A stretch of 32,852 nt of DNA from Deltaproteobacteria bacterium RBG_13_61_14 (GTDB lineage: Bacteria; RBG-13-61-14): positions 1 to 32,852 of the forward strand of contig MGQK01000070.1 of assembly GCA_001797815.1 (NCBI GenBank), written 5' to 3'. A program made the position numbers and the translations under genes. The notes beneath the pieces are model-generated. The model was given only the letters and a program-made list of their open reading frames with translations. It was not told the DNA's origin and did no database searches. Positions 1 to 8,900 of the stretch are shown here, one piece after another. How positions within the stretch are numbered: position 1 is the stretch's first letter; every line of letters begins with the position of its first letter.

Positions 1-2263
1 GGCCAATGTTTTCGCCAGTATCCAGGATGGGATCAGCATCCTCGACCCGGACTTCAACGTCCTCCGGGTCAACCCGACCATGGAACGTTGGCTATACTAC
101 ACCATGCCCCTGGTCGGGAAGAAATGCTATGAGGCCTATCACCAGCGCACCGAACGTTGCGAGGTATGCCCGAGTTGGCGCACCTTGCAGACCGGCGAGG
201 CCGCCAATGACGTGGTGCCCCGGATCGGGCTCGGCGGCCAGCAGACTGGTTGGATAGAGGTTTTTAGTTTTCCCCTTAAGGATCCGGAGATCGGCAAACT
301 GATCGGGGTAATCGAATTCGCGCGCGATATCACCGAGCGGAGGCAGGCGGAGGCGGCGTTGCGGGAGAGCGAGGAGCGCTATCGCAACCTGGTGGAAACT
401 TCTCCGGACGCGATTACCGTGACCGACCTTCAAGGCAAGATCTTGATGGTGAATCCACAAGCCTTGAAGCTCTATGGAACCAACCGGATGGACGAAGTGG
501 TTGGTCGCAACGCTTTAAAATTTATCGCGCCTCAGGACCGAGAGCGGACCCGGGAGAACATGCTCAAGACCCTGAAGACCGGCCGGGTGCGGAGCCTCGA
601 GTATCACATATTCCACAAAGATGGCTCTTTTTATCCGGTGGAGCTGAACGCTTCCGTCCTGCGGGACGCTGCGGGCCAGCCGATCGGCTTCATCGGGATC
701 ACCCGGGACATCACCGAGCGCAAGCGGCTGGAAGAGGCGCGGCGGGAGAGCGAGCGGTTTCTGGCCAATATCTTCGCCAGCATCCAGGACGGGATCAGTA
801 TCCTGGATACCGACTTTAACATTATCCGGGTCAATCCGACCATGGAAAAATGGTATGCCCACAACCAGCCCCTGGCGGGCAAGAAATGCTACCAGGCCTA
901 CCACGAGCGAAAAGAGTTCTGCGAAATTTGCCCGAGCCGCCGCACTTTGGAGACCGGGGAAGCGGGCTATGAAATCGTGCCCAAGCGGGGTCCCGGCGGA
1001 GAAATCACCGGGTGGTTGGACCTCTACAGTTTCCCCCTCCTCGACCCGGCCCGCAACACGATCACCGGCGTGATCGAGTATGTCCGGGACATCACCGAGC
1101 GCAAGCGGCTGGAAGCCCAGGTCCAGCATGCGCAGAAGCTGGAGAGCCTGGGGATCCTGGCCGGCGGGATCGCCCACGACTTCAACAACCTCCTGGTCAG
1201 CATCCTCGGCCACGCCGGCCTGGCCCAGCGGAGGCTGCCCGGAGATTCCCCGGCCCAGTCCAGCCTCCTGCAGATCGAGACCGCGGCCCGGCGCGCCGCG
1301 GACCTGACCAAGCAGATGCTGGCCTATTCCGGCCGGGGCGCTTTCCTGGTCCAGCCCCTGGACCTGTCCAATCTGGTGGAAGAAATGGCGCACCTGCTGG
1401 AAGTGGCCATCTCCAAGAAGGTGATCCTGAATTACCAGTTCGCCTCCGAGCTGCCGGCCATCGAGGCCGACGCCACCCAGTTGCGGCAAGTAGTCTTAAA
1501 CCTGATCACCAACGCTTCCGAGGCGCTCGGCGAATCGAGCGGCGCCATCACCGTCTGCACCGGGGTGACCCAGGCGGATCGCGAGTATTTGTCGGAAACC
1601 TATCTCGACGACAATCTTCCGGGTGGCCGCTATGTCTATCTCGAAGTCTCGGACAGCGGCTGCGGCATGGACCGGGAAACCCAGAAGAAAATCTTCGACC
1701 CCTTTTTTACCACCAAGTTCACCGGCCGGGGCCTCGGACTGGCCATGGTGCTGGGGATTATGCGCGGCCACAAGGGAGCGATCAAAGTTTCCAGCGAGCC
1801 GGGGCAAGGCACCACCTTCAAAGTTCTCTTCCCCTGTTCCGAACTGCCCGCCCGCAAAGTGGAAACCGAGACGCTGTCTCTGGACGGGTGGCGCGGCCAG
1901 GGCACCATCCTGGTGGTGGACGATGAGGAGACCGTGCGCCTGGTCACCCGGGCCATGCTCGAAGAGTTCGGCTTTACCGTCCTCCTCGCCGCCGGCGGCC
2001 GGGAAGGCATTGAGATTTTCCGCCAACACGCCAACCAAATCGTGGTCGTGCTCCTGGATATTACCATGCCCGGTTTGAGCGGCGAGCAAACTTATCAGGA
2101 AATCCTGCGTCGGAAACCCCAGGCCCGGGTCATCCTTACCAGCGGCTACAACGAGCAGGAAGCCACCCGCCGCTTTGCCGGCCAAGGCCTGGCCGGTTTT
2201 GTCCAGAAGCCTTATCAGGCCCTTTCCCTCATCCAGAAACTCCGCGAAGTCCTGGAGGCGTGA
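1..2263 (+). CDS. Hybrid sensor histidine kinase with PAS domains and receiver domain (5' partial)
   Basis: The reading frame is open from base 2, so the gene starts outside the window. About 753 residues are visible; the ATG at 80 is internal. Domains in order, counting from base 2: a PAS (about 1-112), a second unrelated PAS (about 120-240), a third PAS (about 254-370) that is a near copy of the first, a HisKA dimerisation domain with phosphoacceptor His392 in GGIAHDFNNLL, a HATPase domain with the N-box (NLITNASEAL) and G-boxes (DSGCGMD, GRGLGLA), and a C-terminal receiver domain with phosphoacceptor Asp686 in LLDITMPGLSG. Both copied PAS domains carry a Cys-His-Cys-Cys set (C-x4-H-x5-C-x2-C-P). 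No membrane segment is seen in this part. The role is phosphorelay signalling with on-board receiver control; the stimulus and partner are unknown. Confidence 0.93.
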   Translation, partial: ANVFASIQDGISILDPDFNVLRVNPTMERWLYYTMPLVGKKCYEAYHQRTERCEVCPSWRTLQTGEAANDVVPRIGLGGQQTGWIEVFSFPLKDPEIGKLIGVIEFARDITERRQAEAALRESEERYRNLVETSPDAITVTDLQGKILMVNPQALKLYGTNRMDEVVGRNALKFIAPQDRERTRENMLKTLKTGRVRSLEYHIFHKDGSFYPVELNASVLRDAAGQPIGFIGITRDITERKRLEEARRESERFLANIFASIQDGISILDTDFNIIRVNPTMEKWYAHNQPLAGKKCYQAYHERKEFCEICPSRRTLETGEAGYEIVPKRGPGGEITGWLDLYSFPLLDPARNTITGVIEYVRDITERKRLEAQVQHAQKLESLGILAGGIAHDFNNLLVSILGHAGLAQRRLPGDSPAQSSLLQIETAARRAADLTKQMLAYSGRGAFLVQPLDLSNLVEEMAHLLEVAISKKVILNYQFASELPAIEADATQLRQVVLNLITNASEALGESSGAITVCTGVTQADREYLSETYLDDNLPGGRYVYLEVSDSGCGMDRETQKKIFDPFFTTKFTGRGLGLAMVLGIMRGHKGAIKVSSEPGQGTTFKVLFPCSELPARKVETETLSLDGWRGQGTILVVDDEETVRLVTRAMLEEFGFTVLLAAGGREGIEIFRQHANQIVVVLLDITMPGLSGEQTYQEILRRKPQARVILTSGYNEQEATRRFAGQGLAGFVQKPYQALSLIQKLREVLEA

Positions 2264-2573
2264 GCGCAGCGGTCAGCTAAAGCGCGCGCACCTGATCGAG
2301 AAAAAAGCTTGCTTCATCCGGCTAACCGGTGCATTGGCCTGGCGAGAAGGGTGGCGCGGTTTTTCCGGGGACCGGTCCCCGGTTCGACTGCCTTCGACAG
2401 GCTCAGGCCCCGAGCTTGTCGAGGGGAGCTCACCGAAGTCCCAACCCCCTGGGATTTTCCAGGCATGCCTCCGAAGGCCTCGGGCGCTTGGGCTTCCCCA
2501 TCCCGAGGCGGCTCCGCATCCACACCCGCTCCGGCGCCGTTTAGCGCCCTTGGTGACCGTCCCTCGTTTTCAC
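2264..2573. other. Intergenic region between the kinase and the envelope cluster
   Basis: No credible gene is seen; the ORF-track entries here are short and mutually overlapping. The stretch holds an 18-bp perfect palindrome and a CTTCGAC-type palindromic repeat, both listed separately. I see no clear rho-independent terminator for the kinase gene, because the palindrome is not followed by a T-run. Confidence 0.5.
2365..2440. repeat. Palindromic intergenic repeat (CTTCGAC/GAGCTC family)
   Basis: An 18-bp perfect palindrome (CCGGGGACCGGTCCCCGG, 2365-2382) is followed by a degenerate dyad: CCTTCGACAGGCTCAGG at 2391-2407 faces CCGAGCTTGTCGAGGGG at 2409-2425. The tail CGAGGGGAGCTC recurs at about 30545, and related GAGCTC-centred sequence lies at 30388 and inside the gene at 7459. 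It resembles the mobile REP-like palindromes scattered in many environmental genomes. Confidence 0.6.
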
Positions 2574-2602
2574 TTGACATCCTGAGCCGTCCCCTTTATT
2601 TT
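2574..2602 (+). promoter_or_regulatory. Candidate sigma70-type promoter for the LolA-like gene
   Basis: A consensus -35 TTGACA (2574-2579) is followed after exactly 17 nt by TATTTT (2597-2602). It lies about 90 nt upstream of the LolA-like start codon and is the only good promoter-like signal I see ahead of this cluster. Confidence 0.55.
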
Positions 2603-2694
2603 ACACACAGACCGATTCCTCCAGCATCAAGCAACCGAGACCGCTCGAACCGTCCGCGCCGCCGTCGCGGCCCGAGGTCGCCAAGGAGTGCATG

Positions 2695-3483
2695 ATGGGA
2701 TCCACGCACCAGTCAGCCCCTCGCTGGTTTATCCTCCCGCTCTTGTTCCTGCTTCTGGCCGCGCCCCGGCTTTTCGGGCAAGAGCTCAGCGCCCGGGAAA
2801 TCGTGCAAAAGATGGACACCCTGCTCCGGGGCAAGTCCAGTTATACGAAAATGAAAATCACCATCTACAATCCCGACTGGTCGAAGCCGCGGGTGATGGA
2901 GTTATATGCCTACGAGTCCACCGAGGACAAGAAAGCCTTCATCCGGATCACCAGCCCGCCCCGGGACCAGGGCACCGGCTTTTTGAAAATCGGGTATAAC
3001 CTCTGGATGTATCTGCCCGCGACCGAGCGGGTGATGAAGATCCCGCCCTCGATGATGCACCAGTCCTGGATGGGCTCGGACTTCACCAACGACGACCTGG
3101 TCAAGGAATCCAGCCTGGTCAACGACTATGAGCAGAAGATCACCGGCGTGGAAACCGACCCGGAACAGGGCAAGGTCTTTGAGTTGGAGCTTTTGCCCAA
3201 GCCCAGCGCCCAGGTGGTCTGGGGCAAGATTCTGCTCCGGGTCCGGGAGCAGGGCTTCGTCCCGCTCCGGGAACAGTATTTCGACGAGCAGGGCCGGCTG
3301 GTCAACGAGATGACCTTTTCCCAGGTCCAGGAGATGGCCGGCCGCACCCTGCCCACGGTGTGGGAGATGCACTCCACCACCAAGCCCGGACACCGCACCG
3401 TGCTGGAACTCTTGGAAGCACAGTTCAACCTCGCGATTCCGCCCGGGACCTTCACCGAGAAAAACCTGAAGACCAGGAACTGA
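2695..3483 (+). CDS. Outer membrane lipoprotein-sorting protein (LolA-like)
   Basis: A periplasmic protein of about 262 residues. It has a signal peptide (hydrophobic FILPLLFLLLAAP, likely cleavage after LFG) followed by the fold of the LolA/LolB-like family annotated as outer membrane lipoprotein-sorting proteins. Typical family stretches are SAREIVQKMD, a 'GFLKIGYNLWMYLP' strand region and MHQSWMGSDFTNDDL. Family members often sit beside FtsX-type permeases, as here. By family, it probably binds an acyl chain or lipoprotein in the periplasm; the cargo is unknown. Two ATGs are adjacent: AAGGAG at 2683-2688 lies 3 nt from the ATG at 2692 but 6 nt from the one at 2695, so I prefer 2695. About 250 bp containing an inverted repeat separate it from the first permease. 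Confidence 0.87.
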   Translation: MGSTHQSAPRWFILPLLFLLLAAPRLFGQELSAREIVQKMDTLLRGKSSYTKMKITIYNPDWSKPRVMELYAYESTEDKKAFIRITSPPRDQGTGFLKIGYNLWMYLPATERVMKIPPSMMHQSWMGSDFTNDDLVKESSLVNDYEQKITGVETDPEQGKVFELELLPKPSAQVVWGKILLRVREQGFVPLREQYFDEQGRLVNEMTFSQVQEMAGRTLPTVWEMHSTTKPGHRTVLELLEAQFNLAIPPGTFTEKNLKTRN

Positions 3484-3519
3484 GCTAATGCTGTTCACTC
3501 AAGGGAGATTCTCAGAAGG

Positions 3520-3690
3520 AGGAATTCTCACGCAAAGCCGCAAAGGGGCAAAAGCTCAGAAGCAAAGAGGCTTGGCGCCTTGGAAACTCATCCGGCTTTG
3601 CGGCTGAAGTCGGCCGGCTTAGTCGCAAAGGACTTTAAGCCGCCAAGTCTTGAAAATTTTCGCGCCTTGGCGTCTTTGCGTGAAAATCCT
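3520..3690. repeat. Inverted-repeat element with iterated CGCAAAG
   Basis: The left end (3520-3546, with TCTCACGCAAAGCCGCAAAG) is nearly the reverse complement of the right end (3665-3690, CCTTGGCGTCTTTGCGTGAA). The interior repeats the GCAAAG/CTTTGC theme, which allows a long imperfect hairpin. It fills the gap between the LolA-like gene and the first permease. Units of the same design, with different sequence, occur at 21076, 27201 and 18035. It could be a non-autonomous mobile element; no transposase is encoded. Confidence 0.65.
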
Positions 3691-3731
3691 TTCTTAAATG
3701 GACAGCAGGGGGAACTGGGCGTGCTCTCGGC

Positions 3732-5576
3732 ATGAATACCTTTCTCAAAATCGCCTGGCGGGACCTGTGGCGCCACCGGCTGCGCAGCGTCCTCACCCTG
3801 GCCGCGATCGTGTTCGGCACCGGACTGACCCTGTTCACCATGGCCTTTGCCCGGGGCGAGCACCAGATGATGATCGTCAGCGCCATCGGCCTTTTTTCCG
3901 GGCACCTGCAAGTGCACCGCGCCGGTTACCAGGTGGAAAACAGCCTGGTCCACTCCCTGGAGGTGCCCCCGCCGCTGACCGACTATCTGCAAGGCTCGCC
4001 CTGGGTCAAGGCCTACTCCCCGCGGCTGTGCACCGATGCCTTGATCCAGGCCGGGGCCAACTTGTCCGGGAGCAAAATCTGCGGGGTGAACCCGGCCGAG
4101 GAAGTCCAGACCAGCGGGCTGGCCCAGGCCTTTTTCCCGGAGATGCAGAAAGTGCCCAAGGGCAAAAAGCCGTTCCGGCGCGGCCAAGGATCCTTCCTTT
4201 CCGAAACCGGGATGAAGGAGGCGGTGCTGGGCCAAGACCTGGCGACCAACATCCAGGCCGAGGTGGGGGACACCATCTCGATCCTGACCCAGGATTATTA
4301 CGGCGGCCTGGCCGCGGACAATTATCGGGTGCAAGGCATTTACCGGGCCGGCTCGCCTGACTTGGACGCGGCAATGATGCTGGTCAACCTCTTGGCCATG
4401 CAAGAGCTCTTGGGCATGAAGGGCCAGGTCACCGAGGTGGCGGTGCTGCTCCGCGACGAGAAGGACCTCTCCCGGACCGGAAAAGATCTTTATGACCTCT
4501 TGGCGCCGGAACCGGGCCCCTGGCAAATCGAGGAGCTCGCTCCGGAAGGGTTGTGGCGGGTCGAACCACGTAATCCCAACCTGCCCCCGGATTCGCCCTT
4601 GCAGCTCGCGGACCGGAACATCCTCGCCGACGCCATCCGGCGCATGCCCGGCGTCCTGGCTTATTCCCCTCGCGTCAAGGCAACCCTGACTTCAAAAGCC
4701 GGCCGGTTCTCGGCCCTGGGCATCGTCCCGGAACAGGAAAACCGGACCTCGGCTCTCTCTTCCCGGCCGGCCTCCGGAGCATCCCCCAACTTTTCGGGCC
4801 AGAACTGGATCGTCTTCCGGGCCGATCTGGCTGACCGGCTGAGACTGCAAACCGGCGGGACCCTGGAGCTCCAGGGCGAAAATTACCTGGGTGAAAAATT
4901 CACTTTCCAGCCGAGGCTCGCGGCTCGGTTTCAAGCCCGGCCTTACGACCCGGACGCTTTTCTCGCGCTTTTAGAGCTCCAGGACCACCTGAAACTGGGC
5001 GACAGCCTGCACCAGGTTCTGCTCCGCCTGGAGAACTCGGCCGACCCGGGCCGGACCCGGGCGATCATCAACGCCCGGCTCAATTACGAAGTGGTGCCCT
5101 GGCAGGAGCTCAAGCCCGACCTGGTCCAGCTCATCATGCTCGACAACGCCGGCGCCGTGCTCTGGCTGATGATCCTGCTGGTGGTGATCGCCTTCGTGGT
5201 CCTGCTCACCATCCTGATGAGCGTGCTCGAGCGCAAGCGGGAGTTCGCCATCATGAAGGCCATCGGCACCACGCCTTTCGAGATCTTCGGCCTGATCCTC
5301 TTGGAATCGGCCTTCCTGGTGGTCCTCGGCAGCCTGGGCGGGGTGCTGCTCGGCCTGATCCCCTCCCTCTACTACACCTACATCCCCCTCGACCTTTCCC
5401 GGTTCATCGAGTCCTTGCAGGAGTTCGGGCTGGAGCCTTACCTTTATGCGAAACTGGAAATCCGGATGGTGTTCGCCACCCTGGCGATCATGCTGGGGAT
5501 CGTGATGTTCATGACCATTTTTCCCGCCCTGCGCGCGGCCCGGACCCGGCCGGCGCTGGAAATGCGGCTGCAGTAG
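3732..5576 (+). CDS. ABC transporter permease, FtsX/LolC-MacB type, with duplicated periplasmic module
   Basis: A 614-residue inner-membrane protein. One N-terminal membrane helix (about 17-40, LTLAAIVFGTGLTLFTMAF) is followed by a very large periplasmic region. The C-terminal FtsX domain has three helices (about 474-605), with the ERKREFAIMKAIGTTPFEI coupling segment after the second helix. Family members are usually near 400 residues. The extra length comes from a second copy of the periplasmic module: AYSPR recurs, at about residue 96 and again about residue 315, and each copy ends in a similar LLRxxxD strand. It probably pairs with the next gene as a heterodimeric permease that moves lipoprotein or lipid to the LolA-like protein (family-based inference). 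No ATPase gene is adjacent. The ribosome-binding site is weak. The next gene starts 8 nt downstream. Confidence 0.88.
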   Translation: MNTFLKIAWRDLWRHRLRSVLTLAAIVFGTGLTLFTMAFARGEHQMMIVSAIGLFSGHLQVHRAGYQVENSLVHSLEVPPPLTDYLQGSPWVKAYSPRLCTDALIQAGANLSGSKICGVNPAEEVQTSGLAQAFFPEMQKVPKGKKPFRRGQGSFLSETGMKEAVLGQDLATNIQAEVGDTISILTQDYYGGLAADNYRVQGIYRAGSPDLDAAMMLVNLLAMQELLGMKGQVTEVAVLLRDEKDLSRTGKDLYDLLAPEPGPWQIEELAPEGLWRVEPRNPNLPPDSPLQLADRNILADAIRRMPGVLAYSPRVKATLTSKAGRFSALGIVPEQENRTSALSSRPASGASPNFSGQNWIVFRADLADRLRLQTGGTLELQGENYLGEKFTFQPRLAARFQARPYDPDAFLALLELQDHLKLGDSLHQVLLRLENSADPGRTRAIINARLNYEVVPWQELKPDLVQLIMLDNAGAVLWLMILLVVIAFVVLLTILMSVLERKREFAIMKAIGTTPFEIFGLILLESAFLVVLGSLGGVLLGLIPSLYYTYIPLDLSRFIESLQEFGLEPYLYAKLEIRMVFATLAIMLGIVMFMTIFPALRAARTRPALEMRLQ

Positions 5577-5584
5577 GAGCGGCG

Positions 5585-7441
5585 ATGGGCACCTATGGCA
5601 AGATCGCCTGGCGCAACCTCTTCCGCAACCCCCGGCGGACATTGGTGATCATCCTGGCCATCGGGCTCGGCATCTGGGGCGTGCTCATGGCCATGGCCCT
5701 GGACAACGCCTTTGCCTTTCAGATGATTGACAACTTCATCTTCACCCACCTCGGCCATATCGAGGTCCATGCCCGCGGCTATCAGAAACATCCCAGCCTC
5801 AAGCTGTGCATGGTCGAGGCCGACGCCATCCTGGAAAAAATCCAGGGCTCGCCCCACCTCCGGGCCTATGCCCCGCGGATCAAAAACTTCGGCCTGGCCC
5901 AGTCGGCCCGCTCCAGCCGGGGCGTGATGCTGGTGGGGATTGATCCCGAGGCCGAAGCCCGGGTCACCCGGATCCGGGAGTTTGTCTCAGAGGGCCGGTA
6001 TTTCGCGGACGCCGAAGAAGAAGGCGTCCTGATCGGAGAGAGCCTGGCCAACGAACTGAAGATCGGCCTGGGCGACAAGCTCACCTTCCTCACCCAGGGC
6101 TATGCCAGCGAGGAAGGCCTGATCGAGAGTTTTCGCGTCCTCGGACTCTATCGCAGCGGGATCAGCGAGCTGGACAAGGTTCTGGTCTATCTGCCGCTCC
6201 CGGTCCTCGCCCGGATTCTCGGCATGGAGGGCAAGCTCAGCGAGATCGCCATCCGGGTGGATGAAGATCCAAATCTTCCCTTGCTGAAAAACGAGCTGCG
6301 GCAGCGGCTGGCCGGGGTCAAGCCGGACCTCAAGGCCGAGCCGTTAACGCTTCCCGGGGTGGAATCCGGGCCGGTTCCCGCGCTAAAGGTGCGGGAGCGC
6401 CGGTCTCCGGAGCTCCTGGCCGATCCGGACCCCATGGCCGAGTCGTTCCGCCTCCACCCGGAAGTGTCCAGCGAGAGCGTGCGGCTGGCCCTGACTCTCC
6501 CGGTCCGGCACCGCCTTTCCGGCCGGGAAAAGCGGGAAGCAACCCTCGAGTTGTGGGGGGTGGACCCGATCCGCGAGGACAAGACCACCCACCTGTTTAG
6601 CTTGGTCGAGGTGCCGGCCTCAAGCTGGCTTTTTGGGACCGAACTGGAAAAGGAGCTGGATATCCAGACCGACTGGATCATCCTGAGCCGGCCGGCCGGC
6701 CTGGCGCTGGCGGCCGAGCCCGGGGACACCCTCGAAGTCGGCGCCGGAGCCAATCCATTACACCTGCAGGTCGTAGGCACGATGTCCTCCGAGATTCCCG
6801 GCGCCGCCGCCAATTCCTTCGCCATCCTCCACCGCGAGCCGTTGTGGCAGACTTTTCTCGGACAGCCCCGGGCCAGCGAGATCCTGGTCCGCCTCAAGCC
6901 GGAGGCCGACGGCCGGCAGGTTTCCCAGGAACTCCTGGACGGCCTGGGCCTGGAAATCCTGGACTGGGGCGAACTCTACCCGGTGCTGGCGGAGATGGGC
7001 TCGATGATTGACGTGGCCAACTACATCTTCCTGCTGGTGGTCTATATCGCCGTCACCTTCGGCATTGCCAACACCATGATCATGGCCGTGTTCGAGCGGC
7101 TGCGGGAACTGGGAATCCTGAAAGCGCTGGGCACCACCCCCGGCCAGATCTTCCTGCTGGTCATCCTCGAATCCATCTTCCTCTCTATCCTCGGCATGAT
7201 CCTGGGAATGGCCGTCAGCGGCGCAACCTACTGGCTCTGGGCACGGCACGGCCTGGACCTGTCCTTCTTCGCCTCGGGCATGGAAGCCATGGGGCTGGGC
7301 ACGGTCCTCTTCCCGGTGCTCACCGCGGAAAATATCGTGATCACCGCGCTGGCCGCGCTGGTGATCGCCATCGGCTCGGCGCTGTATCCGGGCTGGCGGG
7401 CGTCGCGGCTCCTGGTGGTTGAAGCAATGAGGGCCACCTAA
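5585..7441 (+). CDS. ABC transporter permease, FtsX/LolC-MacB type (second subunit)
   Basis: A 618-residue paralogue of the preceding permease: N-terminal helix about residues 18-42, large periplasmic region, and C-terminal FtsX domain (about 473-615) with ERLRELGILKALGTTPGQI as the coupling segment. Shared landmarks with its neighbour are HLGHIEVHARGYQ near residue 56 and the AYAPR segment. It also carries a second periplasmic module before the FtsX helices, so both partners are about 200 residues longer than usual. GGAG lies just upstream of the ATG and the intergenic gap is 8 nt, indicating co-translation. It likely forms a heterodimer with the 3732 product. The transported substrate cannot be read from sequence. 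Confidence 0.88.
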   Translation: MGTYGKIAWRNLFRNPRRTLVIILAIGLGIWGVLMAMALDNAFAFQMIDNFIFTHLGHIEVHARGYQKHPSLKLCMVEADAILEKIQGSPHLRAYAPRIKNFGLAQSARSSRGVMLVGIDPEAEARVTRIREFVSEGRYFADAEEEGVLIGESLANELKIGLGDKLTFLTQGYASEEGLIESFRVLGLYRSGISELDKVLVYLPLPVLARILGMEGKLSEIAIRVDEDPNLPLLKNELRQRLAGVKPDLKAEPLTLPGVESGPVPALKVRERRSPELLADPDPMAESFRLHPEVSSESVRLALTLPVRHRLSGREKREATLELWGVDPIREDKTTHLFSLVEVPASSWLFGTELEKELDIQTDWIILSRPAGLALAAEPGDTLEVGAGANPLHLQVVGTMSSEIPGAAANSFAILHREPLWQTFLGQPRASEILVRLKPEADGRQVSQELLDGLGLEILDWGELYPVLAEMGSMIDVANYIFLLVVYIAVTFGIANTMIMAVFERLRELGILKALGTTPGQIFLLVILESIFLSILGMILGMAVSGATYWLWARHGLDLSFFASGMEAMGLGTVLFPVLTAENIVITALAALVIAIGSALYPGWRASRLLVVEAMRAT

Positions 7442-7458
7442 GAGAGGCGCGGCAAACA

Positions 7459-8676
7459 ATGGAGCGATCCCTTTCAAGCCAAGGGTTGCTGCCGGCGCTC
7501 CGGCTGGCGGCGCTGCTCCTCGGAATCACGGCCGCGAGCAGGCCGGGCCTGGCCAGAGAGCTTCTCTCCCGCTCGGCTGAGCTCACGGCCGAAAGCCGCG
7601 ACGCCTTTCGCTTAGACTACTCCGGCTACCTCCAGGAACAGGTCATCTCGGCCGGAGAGTTCGGCGGCCGTTCCTTTACCCTGGGCCAGACCCGCAGCCG
7701 CCTTGTTCTCGACGCCACTTTCCATAAGAAATTCAGCGCCGAGTTCAGCCAGACCCTGGCAGCCGACTACGGCAGCGCGCTCATCAACCCGGTCTATGCT
7801 CTCTCGGCCCAGGCCCCGCCGCCGACCTATTTCCGCTGGGATCATTCCTTTTACCCGGGAAAGGACCCGTCCCTGGACTGGTCTGTTTACCGGGCCTATG
7901 GCAAGTATGAGAATGCCCAGGTCAGCCTGATTCTCGGCCGGCAGAGGATCGCCTTTGGCACGGCGCTGTTTTACAGCCCGATGGACCTGTTCAACCCCGT
8001 GAGCCCCCTGGCCCTGGAGCCCGAGGAAAGGGTCGGAGTGGATGCGGCCTTTTTCGAGGCCCGCCTGGCCCAGTTCACCTATCTCGACTTGGCCTACGGC
8101 GTGGGCGACCTAATTGATGAGAGCCGCTTCGCGGTCCAGGCCAAGACCACGGTTCATTCCTATGATCTTTCCCTGCTGGGGGCGCGCATCTTCGAGGACT
8201 GGATCGCCGGCGGCGCTTTTTCCGGCTACCTCAAGGCCGGCGGTCTCTATGGCGAGATGACTTACACCATGCCGGAGACCGGGTCCAACTACCTCCGCGC
8301 CACCCTCGGCTACCAATACAGCTTTGCCAACTCCGTCAACCTGGTCGCCGAGTATTACCACAACGACGGGGTGCTGGCCCCGGCTACCCCGGGATTAGTC
8401 TCTTCCTTCCTTGCCGGCCAGGCCGGCCTTGCCACCCTGCACCGGAACTTCCTGGGCCTCAGCTCCGGGATTGATTACACCGCCCTGGTCCGGCTCTCCG
8501 GCGCTGTCCTCTTTGACCTGGACTACGGCTCCTTTTTCCTGGGCCCGGCCCTGACCTATTCCGCTCCGTATTCGATCACCCTCACCCTCGGCGCCCAGCT
8601 CTTCTCCGGCGGCCCGAAGAGCGAGTTCGGATTCCTGCCCGACTTTTACTACGCCCGCCTGCGCTGGAATTTCTAA
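7459..8676 (+). CDS. Putative outer-membrane beta-barrel protein
   Basis: 405 residues. An N-terminal hydrophobic signal (ALRLAALLLGITAA, cleavage probably near GLA-RE) precedes many alternating aromatic/hydrophobic strands. The protein ends in RLRWNF; the terminal Phe preceded by alternating residues is the usual BAM-recognised signature of outer-membrane barrels. I do not recognise a specific family. It starts 17 nt after the second permease, so it probably belongs to the same operon, as the outer-membrane end or client of the LolA/FtsX system. Oddity: codons 37-48 (7568-7600) are nearly identical to an intergenic repeat found at 30388. Other possibilities are a general porin or an uncharacterised transport accessory. 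Confidence 0.72.
   Translation: MERSLSSQGLLPALRLAALLLGITAASRPGLARELLSRSAELTAESRDAFRLDYSGYLQEQVISAGEFGGRSFTLGQTRSRLVLDATFHKKFSAEFSQTLAADYGSALINPVYALSAQAPPPTYFRWDHSFYPGKDPSLDWSVYRAYGKYENAQVSLILGRQRIAFGTALFYSPMDLFNPVSPLALEPEERVGVDAAFFEARLAQFTYLDLAYGVGDLIDESRFAVQAKTTVHSYDLSLLGARIFEDWIAGGAFSGYLKAGGLYGEMTYTMPETGSNYLRATLGYQYSFANSVNLVAEYYHNDGVLAPATPGLVSSFLAGQAGLATLHRNFLGLSSGIDYTALVRLSGAVLFDLDYGSFFLGPALTYSAPYSITLTLGAQLFSGGPKSEFGFLPDFYYARLRWNF
7568..7600. repeat. Intragenic copy of the GAGCTC repeat family
   Basis: The segment CGCTCGGCTGAGCTCACGGC and its continuation match the intergenic sequence at 30388-30419 except for two substitutions and a 1-nt length difference. It lies in frame in the beta-barrel gene just after the signal peptide, encoding part of SRSAELTAESR. 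Confidence 0.5.
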
Positions 8677-8736
8677 ATTCCGCGTCCTCTTTCTCGTTCT
8701 TATTGAGGATCGCGTAATTGGTTGACACGCGTAAGC

Positions 8737-8760
8737 AGGGGCGGCTCGCGAGCCGCCCCT
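8737..8760. repeat. 24-bp perfect GC-rich palindrome
   Basis: AGGGGCGGCTCG is followed directly by its reverse complement CGAGCCGCCCCT, then by several CTACCCCGCC iterations. It resembles the GTAGGGGCG-type mobile palindromes common in metagenomic genomes. There is no T-run, so it is a poor terminator. Confidence 0.65.
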
Positions 8761-8900
8761 ACCCCGCCCTACCCCGCCGCCCCTACCCCGCCTGGGAAGG
8801 GGTTCTGGATGACAACCTGAATTGGCAATACCACCAGCCCAAAGGCTTTTCAGGTCAATCTATTCTTCGATCATCAATAGTCGCTCCCTGGTCATGCGGA

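Noticed and set aside
2365-2382. 18-bp palindrome as a terminator for the histidine kinase
   Set aside because: The T-run precedes rather than follows the stem on the plus strand, so it is not a convincing rho-independent terminator for that gene.
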